Of a DNA stretch of 64,000 nucleotides, positions 8,576 through 16,438 are shown one piece after another. The DNA is from Burkholderiales bacterium (GTDB lineage Bacteria > Pseudomonadota > Gammaproteobacteria > Burkholderiales > WYBJ01), in contig JADLAC010000038.1 of assembly GCA_020848435.1 (NCBI GenBank), positions 1-64,000 on the forward strand. Reading direction: 5' to 3'. Under the pieces are notes generated by a model that made no database searches, was not told the DNA's origin, and saw only the letters and a list, made by a program, of their open reading frames with translations. A program made the position numbers and the translations under genes. Within the stretch, counting starts at the first letter, position 1; every line of letters starts with the position of its first letter.

Positions 8576-9964
8576 CTACCCCGGGCGCCTGCGCTGCCAC
8601 CGTGCTGCTCGGACAGCCCAGAGCAGCGACCCGACCTGCAATAACAGGACAACGCCGAACGCGGCGCGATAGCCCTGGGCTGCGTAGCGGCCATCGACCG
8701 CCGTCCATACGCCGATGACGGCGCCCACGCCCGCCTGGAACGCGAACGCGCACGCCATGGTGAGCACGTTGACTGCGGTCAGCACCCGGCCGGTCAGCTC
8801 GGCGGGAAAGCGCGCCGTGAGCACGGCGTAAGCGAGCGTGCCCGCCGCGGCGCAGGCGATGAACAGGCACCAGGTGAGCGCGGGCCAGAGCGTGATGCCG
8901 AGCGCGAGCGGCAGCAGTGCGAGGGCGGTTGCCCCGCAGCCGGCCAGATAAGTCGATTCCACGCTCACGCCCCGGCGCGCGAGCCGTTCGGACAGCGTGC
9001 CGAATACGACCCCGCCCAACCCGAACGACACCGCGGCGATCGAAAGATGCTGCCCGATGGCCGCGCGCTCGAGCCCGGCGACATCGCGCAGCCAGGGACC
9101 GGCCCACAGTCCGAGCAGGGCAAGCGCGCCGGCCTGGGTGATCGCGGCGAGCAGTGCGATCCGCCAGAAATCGCGCGCGGCATAGATCGCGGCCAGCCCT
9201 TGAAACTGCGCTCGCCAATCGATCGCGGCCGTGGCTGCGCGCCGCTCGGGCACCCGCCAGCGAATGACGAAGCCGGCAGCGACCACCAGGACGGCCAGAG
9301 TGAAGAACAGCGTGCGCCAGTCGAGCGTGCGCAGCGCGATCTCCACCGGGGCGGTCGCGGCCAATGCGCCGCATGCGCCGACGGCGAGCATCCAGCCGCT
9401 GAGCGTCGCCATGCGAGCGCGTTCGAACCACAGCAAGAAGGCGGTCATCGACGACATGAGGCAGCCGGCGAAGCCCACCCCCATGAGGGCACGGCCGGCC
9501 ACGAGCATGGTGAGCTCGGTGGCCGAGGCGAACACGAATACCCCGCCCGCGGCCACTAGCAGCAGCGCCGAGTTGGTTCGCCGCGGGCCATAACGATCGA
9601 GCAGCATGCCGAGTGGAATCTGGAACAGGGCGAAGCCCAGGAAATACGCGCTGGTGAGCACGCCGAGCGCATCGGGGCCCAGACCGAAGGCAGCGACCAG
9701 CTCGGGAAACGCCACGGCGTTGATGTTCCGCAGCATGAACGAGAAGAAGTAGCCGCAGGCGAACGGAAAGAACACGTTCCAGAGCGTGCCGCGCGGAGCT
9801 GGCGCGACGCGCGGCGAGGGTGGTGGAGTGGATTGCGGCACGCTGTCATCCGAGGTCGCGGGCGACCATAGCACAGCCCGGCGGCCCGCGGCACCTGCCG
9901 CTCGCACGGACGCTGCTTCAGCCTGAATCGCCGGGGTTCGGTTACGGCGGGGATTGGTTAACAT
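8576..9964 (-). CDS. MFS transporter
   Basis: A major-facilitator permease of about 460 residues with twelve predicted membrane helices. The loop 2-3 motif is seen as G-M-L-L-D-R-Y-G-P-R-R, and a second copy in the second half as G-T-L-S-E-R-L-A-R-R-G. The substrate cannot be told from the sequence. The start is uncertain: ATG 9964 is taken, but it gives a long Pro/Ala-rich leader before helix 1, and GTG 9844 would leave a more usual 20-residue leader. The gene is divergent from the enoyl-CoA hydratase unit, so a shared control region at about 9965-10166 is possible. Confidence 0.85.
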   Translation of the reverse strand: MLTNPRRNRTPAIQAEAASVRAAGAAGRRAVLWSPATSDDSVPQSTPPPSPRVAPAPRGTLWNVFFPFACGYFFSFMLRNINAVAFPELVAAFGLGPDALGVLTSAYFLGFALFQIPLGMLLDRYGPRRTNSALLLVAAGGVFVFASATELTMLVAGRALMGVGFAGCLMSSMTAFLLWFERARMATLSGWMLAVGACGALAATAPVEIALRTLDWRTLFFTLAVLVVAAGFVIRWRVPERRAATAAIDWRAQFQGLAAIYAARDFWRIALLAAITQAGALALLGLWAGPWLRDVAGLERAAIGQHLSIAAVSFGLGGVVFGTLSERLARRGVSVESTYLAGCGATALALLPLALGITLWPALTWCLFIACAAAGTLAYAVLTARFPAELTGRVLTAVNVLTMACAFAFQAGVGAVIGVWTAVDGRYAAQGYRAAFGVVLLLQVGSLLWAVRAARWQRRRPG

Positions 9965-10166
9965 ACGCCGGCACCGCGATCGGTCCGCTACGAGCACTGG
10001 CGGTCGCCCGCGAGCCGCGGTTCCGGCCGACCAATCCGCGCCCCAGCGCTTGTCTTGCCCGGCAGGTATGCCGTGCCGGTCGCGACCGAGGACGCGCGGC
10101 TATGGGGAAAGGTGGCGCGGTATCGACCGCGAAGGCACACGCACCATTTCTCACGAGGACCAAGTC

Positions 10167-10952
10167 ATGACTACGCTGGAACACGACGGTTTGTATCGCT
10201 TGCAGGTGGGCGAGGGGATTGCATGCGTTACGCTGAACCGGCCCGAGTCGATGAACGCGATCAATTACGCCCTGCGCGCCGAACTGATGGAGCTTTTCCC
10301 GCGGATGGATACGCGCGACGACGTTCGCGTCATCGTGGTCACGGGGGCCGGCGACAGGGCGTTTTGCTCGGGGGCCGACCTGAAGGAGCGCAGCGAGCAG
10401 ACCACCGACAGCATGTACCGCTACCGGCGCCACATCCAGACACGCTGGGCGGGGCTACTCGCCAACCTCGCCAAGCCGACCATCGCGGCGATCAACGGGT
10501 ATTGCATGGGCGGGGGCTTCGAGATGGCGCTCGCTTGCGATATCACCATTGCGTCCGAGCGCGCCGTGTTCGCCCTGCCCGAGGTGACGCACGGCTTCAT
10601 CCCGGGTGCGGGCGGAACCCAGCGCTTGGCGCGGCTGATCGGCGTGCAGAAGGCGAAAGAGCTGATTCTGTCGGGGCGGCGCATGAACGCGGCCGAGGCG
10701 CTCGCAATCGGCGCGATCTGTCGCGTGGTAGCGCACGAGGCGTTGATGGCGGAGGCGAACGCAACCGCGCGCGCCATAGCGAACAATCCATCGATCGCGG
10801 TCATGCAGGCCAAGCTCGCGATCAACGCGACGCAGGAGACCGGCCTGAGCTCCGGGCTCGTGCTCGAGACCGAGTCCTGGCTGAGCTGCATGCTGAGCGA
10901 CACCTGGAAGGAAAAGACCAGGAGCTTCGCCAAGGGCGAGCGCAAGCCATGA
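10167..10952 (+). CDS. Enoyl-CoA hydratase/isomerase family protein
   Basis: A 261-residue crotonase-fold enzyme. The oxyanion-hole segments A-F-C-S-G-A-D-L-K and G-Y-C-M-G-G-G-F are intact. Both catalytic glutamates of classical hydratases are present, in L-P-E-V-T-H-G-F-I-P-G-A-G-G-T-Q-R-L and K-E-L-I-L-S-G, so hydration of a 2-enoyl-CoA is likely. The start at 10167 follows GAGG. Its stop overlaps the start of the next gene (ATGA), so the two are translationally coupled. The neighbouring dehydrogenase and alpha/beta hydrolase suggest a short catabolic route for an acyl-CoA, but the substrate is unknown. Confidence 0.92.
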   Translation: MTTLEHDGLYRLQVGEGIACVTLNRPESMNAINYALRAELMELFPRMDTRDDVRVIVVTGAGDRAFCSGADLKERSEQTTDSMYRYRRHIQTRWAGLLANLAKPTIAAINGYCMGGGFEMALACDITIASERAVFALPEVTHGFIPGAGGTQRLARLIGVQKAKELILSGRRMNAAEALAIGAICRVVAHEALMAEANATARAIANNPSIAVMQAKLAINATQETGLSSGLVLETESWLSCMLSDTWKEKTRSFAKGERKP

Positions 10953-12016
10953 CGACCGTCACCCTCATTCCGGGCGACGGCATCGGCCCGGAAGTGACCG
11001 CCGCCGCGCGGCGCGTGGTGGATGCGAGCGGCGCTCGCGTGCAATGGCAGCAGCTCGACGCCGGCATGGCGACGCTGGAGCGCACCGGCGAAGCGGTTCC
11101 CGAAGCCGTCTTCGAATCGGTATTGCGCAACCGCGTGGCGTTGAAGGGGCCGATGGGAAATACTTTCGGCGGCCGGTTCAGGGTCACCCGCCGGGCGCGG
11201 CGCGCCGGCGGCGAGATCGAGGAGCGAAGCTATCCCGGTCCGACGATTGCACTGCGCGGCGAGCTCGAGCTGTTCGCCAACGTGCGCCCCGCCAAGACAT
11301 TCGAGGGCATCGGCTCGCGCTACCAAGGTGTCGATATCGTGCTCTTTCGCGAGAACAGCGAGGATCTCTACATCGGCGCCGAGCGCATGGTGGACGAGCA
11401 TACGGCCGAGGCGATCAAGCGCATCACGCACGCCGGGAGCGAGCGCATGGCCAGCTTTGCGGCCGACTACATGCAGCGCACGGGTCGCAAGCGGGTGACC
11501 ATCGGCCATAAATCCAACGTGCTGAAGCTCACCGACGGGCTGTTCCTCAAGACCTGCCAGGACACGCTGGCGCAATACCCGGGCTTGAGCGTCGATGCGC
11601 GCCTTGTCGATGCCTTGTGCATGGAGCTCGTGATTCGGCCCGAGCGCTTCGACTGCCTGCTGCTGCCCAACCTGTACGGCGACATCCTGTCCGACTTGAC
11701 CGCCGGCCTGGTCGGCGGGCTCGGTGTGGCGCCCGGGGCGAACATCGGCCGCGACTGCGCGATGTTCGAGGCCGTGCACGGTTGCGCGCCCGATATCGCC
11801 GGTCAGAACCGCGCCAATCCGAGCTCGATGATATTGTCGGCGGTGATGATGCTGCGCTACATCGGCGAGAGCGTCGCGGCGAACCGAGTCGAAGCAGCGC
11901 TCGGCACCGTGCTACGCGAAGGCGGGAAGGTGACGCGCGATCTCGGCGGCAGCGCGGATACGACCGAGATGACGGCCGCCATCATCGAATGGCTCGAGCG
12001 CCCGAGCAGCGCCTGA
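10949..12016 (+). CDS. Isocitrate/isopropylmalate dehydrogenase-family enzyme, variant substrate loop
   Basis: A 355-residue beta-decarboxylating dehydrogenase resembling the NAD-dependent isocitrate dehydrogenase branch: I-P-G-D-G-I-G-P-E at the start, F-A-N-V-R-P-A-K, R-E-N-S-E-D-L-Y-I-G near 135, the K of H-K-S-N-V-L-K, and the metal-binding Y-G-D-I-L-S-D. In place of the usual R-S-x-N-V-x-L-R substrate-recognition loop it has an insertion of about 15-20 residues rich in Arg (residues about 73-93) followed by P-G-P-T-I-A-L-R. The Ser and Asn that contact isocitrate are therefore not in their usual positions, so the substrate may be another 2-hydroxyacid with a 3-carboxylate. The start overlaps the hydratase stop. 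Confidence 0.85.
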   Translation: MTTVTLIPGDGIGPEVTAAARRVVDASGARVQWQQLDAGMATLERTGEAVPEAVFESVLRNRVALKGPMGNTFGGRFRVTRRARRAGGEIEERSYPGPTIALRGELELFANVRPAKTFEGIGSRYQGVDIVLFRENSEDLYIGAERMVDEHTAEAIKRITHAGSERMASFAADYMQRTGRKRVTIGHKSNVLKLTDGLFLKTCQDTLAQYPGLSVDARLVDALCMELVIRPERFDCLLLPNLYGDILSDLTAGLVGGLGVAPGANIGRDCAMFEAVHGCAPDIAGQNRANPSSMILSAVMMLRYIGESVAANRVEAALGTVLREGGKVTRDLGGSADTTEMTAAIIEWLERPSSA

Positions 12017-12056
12017 GTTAGCATTGGCCATCGCCATCAGCGCTTCGAATTCCGCC

Positions 12057-12899
12057 ATGAGCATCGAGCCCGCGCGCAGTCACTTCGTGGTCCGCGACGA
12101 CATACGGCTGCACCATCTGGATTGGGGCAACCACGGCCGCCATCCGCTGCTGCTGGTGCACGGCAGCCGCTTGCATGCCCACGTTTGGAACGACTTCAGC
12201 CGCCGCTTCAACGACCGCTTGCATATCGTGGCCGTGGATCAGCGCGGGCACGGCGACAGCGGTTGGTGTGCACGGCAATGCTATGAGCTCGAAGACTTCT
12301 ACCGCGATCTGCGCGCGGTAGTGCAGGCGCGAGGGCTGGGCCGTTTCACCCTGGTCGGTCACTCGCTGGGAGGGCGCGTGTGCATGCTGTACGCGAGCCG
12401 GCATCCCGAGGAGCTGGAGCGCCTGGTGCTGGTCGACATCACGCCCGGACGGGCGAGCGCCGGGCGCGGAGCCGATATCTCGCGCATTGCCGAGACGCCG
12501 CCTCCGCGCGATTTCGACACCCACGAGGAAGCGATTGAATACCTCGGCCGCTTGCTCTCGCGTGCACCGGCGCATCTGGTCGAGGAAAGCGTGCGCCGTG
12601 GCATGCGCCGCATCGATGGCGGCCGCTACACCTGGAAATACGATCCTGCGCTGTTGCAGCGGCGGCGCAGCGCAACCGACGCCGATGCGCTGTGGGAGAG
12701 CGTGCGTTCGATCGAAGTGCCGACGCTGCTGCAATATGGCGCCTTGAGCCAGGTGGTGACGGCCGAGCTTGCAGCGCGGCTGGCAGCGACCATGCCCCGG
12801 TGCAGCGTGGAGCGCATCGAGGGCGCGGGGCACGCGCTCTTCACCGATCAGCCCGAGGCCTTTGCGCGCAGCGTGGCGGGTTTCCTGGCCGTGGGCTGA
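12057..12899 (+). CDS. Alpha/beta-fold hydrolase
   Basis: A 280-residue hydrolase of the esterase/haloperoxidase-like type. The nucleophile elbow is G-H-S-L-G-G near 106 and the catalytic His is in G-A-G-H-A-L near 258; the oxyanion segment V-H-G-S-R is near 38. The usual catalytic acid after strand 7 (G-x-x-D) reads G-A-L-S-Q here, so the acid may instead be the Asp of L-V-L-V-D-I-T-P-G. The start at 12057 is preferred to a longer TTG frame at 12024. It follows the IDH-like gene by 40 bp and probably belongs to the same unit. Substrate unknown. Confidence 0.85.
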   Translation: MSIEPARSHFVVRDDIRLHHLDWGNHGRHPLLLVHGSRLHAHVWNDFSRRFNDRLHIVAVDQRGHGDSGWCARQCYELEDFYRDLRAVVQARGLGRFTLVGHSLGGRVCMLYASRHPEELERLVLVDITPGRASAGRGADISRIAETPPPRDFDTHEEAIEYLGRLLSRAPAHLVEESVRRGMRRIDGGRYTWKYDPALLQRRRSATDADALWESVRSIEVPTLLQYGALSQVVTAELAARLAATMPRCSVERIEGAGHALFTDQPEAFARSVAGFLAVG

Positions 12900-13062
12900 C
12901 TTGGCGCAGGGCGGCGGAGCCGGCAGGTGGCAGATTTAGCGCATCAGCCGTCCGGTGGGCTAGCGGGCGGCGATGAGTGCCCGTCCGCATAGGGGCCGGA
13001 ATCCGAAGTCCGCCGCACAGCCGCGGTTGCGCGCTTGGCTATAACAGCGACGAACCCCGGGC

Positions 13063-13809
13063 TCAGGACACCAGGGCCTCATGCTTGTGTGCTCTCGCCC
13101 CCAGCGCATGGTCGGTCACGCGCGCTCGCTTGCCTGGAGCGAGCTCGACGATCGCCATGCATCCCCGGTCGCGCGTGCCGAGGTGCGCGGAGGGCACGCC
13201 GGGATAACAGGCCAGCGTGTGGCCATGACGCATCTGCCGATGCACGTGCACGTGGCCGAGCGCCAGGTAGTCGAATCCCGACGCCTCGATTTCCTCGGCA
13301 GTGATGAGCGAAGAACGCTCGCTCTCGCTGGAGTCGACGTATAGCCCGTGCGCCATGCCGATGTGCCAGTAGCTGCCGGTGCGCGGCGGGGCGCTCGCCA
13401 TCGGTCGATTGCTCGGCGCATGGTCGAGCATGCAGCGGCCCCATACCGTCGCATGCAATCGGGGGAATTCGACGCGCATGCCTTCCGGGTCGTCGAGCAG
13501 CGTGACGTGGTGCCCGGCATGACGAAAATCCATGCGCTGAAGCACCGAGCGCTCTTCCCAGCAATCGTGGTTACCGGGAATGATGACTGTGGGACAGGCG
13601 ACCCGCGCGAGCTGCTCGTATACGAAATCGATGATGTCACCCTTGATGCGCGTGTGATCGAACAGGTCGCCCGCGATCAGGAACAATTGCGCCTGCGTAT
13701 CGAGCACTGCATCGACGACATGGACGAACGCCTCGCGCACGCGCTCGGCGTCGGGCCCGTCGTGCAAGTGGACATCCGACGTATGGGCGATCTTCAGCGG
13801 CTGGTTCAT
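13063..13809 (-). CDS. Calcineurin-like metallophosphoesterase (SbcD/YfcE-like)
   Basis: A 248-residue two-metal phosphoesterase with the full motif set in order: S-D-V-H-L (D-x-H) near 10, G-D-L-F-D near 47, G-N-H-D near 79, the later H in M-A-H-G-L near 153, and G-H-V-H-V-H near 184. The order and length resemble the nuclease domain of SbcD/Mre11-type proteins, but no SbcC partner is adjacent, so a nucleic-acid substrate is not established. The gene converges on the alpha/beta hydrolase at 12899 with about 160 bp between them. Confidence 0.88.
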   Translation of the reverse strand: MNQPLKIAHTSDVHLHDGPDAERVREAFVHVVDAVLDTQAQLFLIAGDLFDHTRIKGDIIDFVYEQLARVACPTVIIPGNHDCWEERSVLQRMDFRHAGHHVTLLDDPEGMRVEFPRLHATVWGRCMLDHAPSNRPMASAPPRTGSYWHIGMAHGLYVDSSESERSSLITAEEIEASGFDYLALGHVHVHRQMRHGHTLACYPGVPSAHLGTRDRGCMAIVELAPGKRARVTDHALGARAHKHEALVS

Positions 13810-13893
13810 TGCGGGTGTGTGATGTGCTGGCTGCGGCCGAAATTGTCACACGCGCGGCAGGATCGGCAAAGTCCTCGCGCCGCGCTCGCCGCG

Positions 13894-14628
13894 TCAGGCC
13901 AGCGGCGGCTCGACCAGCGCGCGATGGAGAAAGCCGGTGGCGAGCGGCCATACCATGGCCGCCAACTCGGGCTGATAGCCCTCCGAATCCGGCGAGGCAA
14001 AGCCGTGGCGCGCGTACGAATAGAAATGCCACTCGAACGCCTGGCCGTTGGCTTGAAAGCTCTCCCATAGCCGCCGGCGCGTCTCGGCGCCGGCGATGTG
14101 ATCGAGCCCGCCGTAGATCATCATCGATGGGCACTTCAGCGTGCGCGCCAGATCGAATGCGTGCCGCGGCCGCAATTCGGTCTCGATCTCGTCGCGGATC
14201 GACGGGTAGTAAAGCACCAATGCACGCACTTCCGGAGTATCGGCGACGAAGGGAATGGCCAAGCGCCCGCCCATCGAGTGCGCCAGCACGCCGGTGCGCG
14301 TCGGGTCCACGTCGGCACGGCGCGCGAGATAGCGCCACGAATCGCCGATGACGCGCAAGAACTCGCCGTCGTTGAGCCGCTGCTGAAGCTCGGCGCCGCG
14401 GCCGATGTGGCTCTGCGCGGGCTCGCCCAGCATGTGATACAGGTTCGGAACCAGCGCCGCATAGCCTAGATGCGCCAGGTCGACCACGGTCGATTTCAGG
14501 TCGGCAGTCACGCCGTGTGCATGATGCAGCAGCAGTATCCCCGGCTTGCGCGCCGCAGCGGCCGGGTAGGCGAGAAAGCCCGAGATGCCGTCCTGCTCTC
14601 GGGTCAGTGATCTGGATGCGACTCGCAT
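13894..14628 (-). CDS. Dienelactone-hydrolase-like serine hydrolase
   Basis: A 244-residue alpha/beta hydrolase. The nucleophile elbow is A-H-S-M-G-G, so it uses Ser where classical dienelactone hydrolase uses Cys. The acid is probably the Asp in G-G-L-D-H-I and the His that in Y-A-R-H-G-F near 215. The start at 14628 is chosen because AGGAG then lies at normal spacing; ATG 14634 would be too close to it. It lies downstream of the isochorismatase-fold gene on the same strand, 31 bp from its end. Substrate unknown. Confidence 0.85.
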   Translation of the reverse strand: MRVASRSLTREQDGISGFLAYPAAAARKPGILLLHHAHGVTADLKSTVVDLAHLGYAALVPNLYHMLGEPAQSHIGRGAELQQRLNDGEFLRVIGDSWRYLARRADVDPTRTGVLAHSMGGRLAIPFVADTPEVRALVLYYPSIRDEIETELRPRHAFDLARTLKCPSMMIYGGLDHIAGAETRRRLWESFQANGQAFEWHFYSYARHGFASPDSEGYQPELAAMVWPLATGFLHRALVEPPLA

Positions 14629-14642
14629 GGGCATGCTCCTTG

Positions 14643-14663
14643 TCAAGGCCGACAGGCTCCTAG
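14643..14663 (+). repeat. 21-nt dispersed repeat, copy 2
   Basis: 19 of 21 positions match 182-202. This copy overlaps the stop codon of the isochorismatase-fold gene (TAG, minus strand, 14660-14662) and lies just upstream of the next start, so it sits in a 31-bp gap within a likely operon. Confidence 0.5.
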
Positions 14664-15247
14664 CGAAACGTGACTTCCGCGCTGGTCGTGATCTCGACGG
14701 CAAAGCGTTTGAGACCTGCGATCGAGGCCGCGTGCTCTTCCGCCGACATGGCGCAGCAGCAATCCTCGATGATGATCATTTCGTAGTCGCGATCGTGTCC
14801 TTCGCGCACGCACGCTTGCACGACCGCGTTGGTGGAGATGCCAGAGCAGTAGATGCGCCCGATACCGTTCGCGCGCAGGATCGGTTCGAGCGATGTCCCG
14901 TACCAAGGGCTCACGCGGTGCTTGACGATATCGAAGTCGCCGCTGCGCGGTGCTATGTCGGCGTGGATCTCGCTCGCCCAGGTACCGAGCTTGAACATGC
15001 CGTTGGCGCGGGCGGCTGAAAATATCGGCGATGCCGGCGGACATTCGCGGTAATCGGGCGAAAACCCGACCCGCACATACCCGATCTTGAGCCCCGCGTC
15101 ACGGGCCTTGGCGAGCGCTGTGCGCGTGCGCGCAACGATGTCGCGCTCCTTCACTTGAGAGCCGAACGGCCCCTTGGCCGCGGCGCCGTTCGGATGCACC
15201 AGCTCGTTTTCCATGTCGAGCACGAGGTAGATGGCAGCTGCGCTCAT
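14660..15247 (-). CDS. Isochorismatase-fold hydrolase lacking the usual Cys nucleophile
   Basis: A 195-residue protein of the isochorismatase/cysteine-hydrolase family. The catalytic Asp is in L-D-M-E-N near 10 and the Lys in V-K-H-R near 113. Where nicotinamidase-like members have T-x-x-C-V, this protein reads G-I-S-T-N-A-V-V-Q-A, so the Cys position is Val. It may therefore work like EntB-type isochorismatases, which lack the Cys, or by another route. The start at 15247 follows GGAG. It is followed by the serine hydrolase and preceded by the GntR regulator on the same strand. Confidence 0.82.
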   Translation of the reverse strand: MSAAAIYLVLDMENELVHPNGAAAKGPFGSQVKERDIVARTRTALAKARDAGLKIGYVRVGFSPDYRECPPASPIFSAARANGMFKLGTWASEIHADIAPRSGDFDIVKHRVSPWYGTSLEPILRANGIGRIYCSGISTNAVVQACVREGHDRDYEMIIIEDCCCAMSAEEHAASIAGLKRFAVEITTSAEVTFR

Positions 15248-15303
15248 GAGGGCTCCTTTCGCGGGAAATGTCGAGTAGGGGGTCGGGGCGGATCGAAGGC
15301 GGG

Positions 15304-16020
15304 CTATGCCGCGGCCCGCGTTACAGCCGGATTGGCCAGCGCCGGGTCGGCATCGATCGCCGCTTTCAGCTCGTCCCAGCCGGCATAGATATGATCGCGG
15401 GTGGCGGCCGCCGCCGCCTGCTCGTTGCGCGAGACCACGGCATCGATGATGCGTGCATGCTCCGCGGCGGCGCGGCCGACGCGCCCGCCGATCTGGTTGA
15501 TGATGTCGAACGGGTACTTGGCCCACAGCACCTGGACGAAATGAAAGCTCAGCGGCTGCTGCGCCAAGGCGTACAGATAACGGTGAAAACGGTAGTTGGC
15601 GCCGCGCGCGGCATTGCGGTCGCCGGCTTCGTGGGCGCGCTCGAACTCCTGCGCCAGGCGCTGCATCTGCTCCATCTCGCCGAGGGTCATGCGCCGCATC
15701 GCGCTCATGGTAAGCCGCGTCTCGAGCAGCGTGCGCAGCTCGATCACCTCCGAGGCGGTGGAGACTTCGAACGGGGCGACGATCGCGCCGCGATGCGTCG
15801 CCCCCAGCACATAGCCTTCGGCCGCCAACAGCTTGAGCGCTTCGCGCACCGGCGTGATGCTCAAGCCCAGCTCGTCGGCGAGATCGGCCTGCTTCAAGCG
15901 CATGCCGCGCGGGATCTCGCCCGACAGAATCCCCTCGCGCAAAAAGTCGGCGACGTATTCCTCCTTGGTGTGGAATACCGCCGGGCCGGCATCGCGCCGC
16001 GGCCGCACACGCGTTTTCAT
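15304..16020 (-). CDS. GntR-family transcriptional regulator, FCD subfamily
   Basis: A 238-residue regulator. The winged helix spans about 20-80, with Q-A-D-L-A-D-E-L-G-L-S-I-T-P-V-R-E-A-L as the recognition region. The C-terminal FCD helical domain (about 95-225) carries the usual metal- or ligand-binding residues in Y-R-F-H-R-Y, E-H-A-R-I-I and R-D-H-I. FCD regulators sense small organic acids and usually repress a neighbouring unit. It reads divergently from the two MmgE/PrpD genes and in line with the two hydrolases, so these are its likely targets. Confidence 0.92.
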   Translation of the reverse strand: MKTRVRPRRDAGPAVFHTKEEYVADFLREGILSGEIPRGMRLKQADLADELGLSITPVREALKLLAAEGYVLGATHRGAIVAPFEVSTASEVIELRTLLETRLTMSAMRRMTLGEMEQMQRLAQEFERAHEAGDRNAARGANYRFHRYLYALAQQPLSFHFVQVLWAKYPFDIINQIGGRVGRAAAEHARIIDAVVSRNEQAAAAATRDHIYAGWDELKAAIDADPALANPAVTRAAA

Positions 16021-16148
16021 GGCCGTGTCTCCGTAAGCGGGGTGCGAAGTATACGGTTCGTGCCGCTCGGCACATGACGGAGCATGGCGAGCGCGTTACG
16101 GGGGCGCGGGATACGTGGCATACGACCCTCTGCATGGACCGAGCGAGA

Positions 16149-16170
16149 TGCAATACATACAATGCATTAT
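16149..16170. promoter_or_regulatory. Candidate GntR operator
   Basis: An AT-rich stretch with the perfect palindrome AATGCATT at 16161-16168 and flanking TGCA half-sites (16149-16152 is TGCA; another at 16163-16166). FCD-type GntR proteins commonly bind short AT-rich dyads with a central TAC/GTA-like core. Its place about 130 bp upstream of the regulator suggests autoregulation; inferred only. Confidence 0.35.
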
Positions 16171-16240
16171 CCTTCTACGGGTGTCAAAGCTGACGTAGAA
16201 TCGCTGGCGTGCGGGCGGTGCGTGGCACGCTGCCGCGAGG

Positions 16241-16400
16241 GATGCGCCGGCGGCAGGGCAGCGCGGTACAAACCGCAAGAACTCGCGTGCGGCGAGGCAC
16301 GGTGGGAGATGCGCCGGCAGGGGGGGGTCAGCGCCGTACAACCGGACAAGCTTGCCGACGGCCAGAAACGATATCTACAGGGGATGCGCCGGTAGGCCAC
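16241..16400 (+). repeat. Three degenerate direct repeats
   Basis: The ten-base unit GATGCGCCGG occurs exactly at 16241-16250, 16308-16317 and 16383-16392, with spacings 67 and 75. Similarity between the first two copies continues about 30 bases further (CAGCGC-GTACAA-CCG). They lie upstream of the first MmgE/PrpD gene. Function unknown. Confidence 0.5.
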
Positions 16401-16438
16401 TGGCGCTCTCCAACACACCATTATCAGGACACACGCCC

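Larger units (their letters stand above)
16021..16438. other. 418-bp divergent control region
   Basis: It lies between the GntR gene and the MmgE/PrpD unit and holds no gene. It contains an AT-rich palindromic segment at 16149-16170, unusual against the GC-rich surroundings, and three degenerate repeats starting at 16241, 16308 and 16383. Confidence 0.6.

Noticed and set aside
16223-16237. Perfect TGGCACG half of a sigma-54 promoter before the MmgE pair
   Set aside because: At the -12 position the sequence is CGCG, and no GC lies ten bases after the GG, so it lacks the second invariant element.
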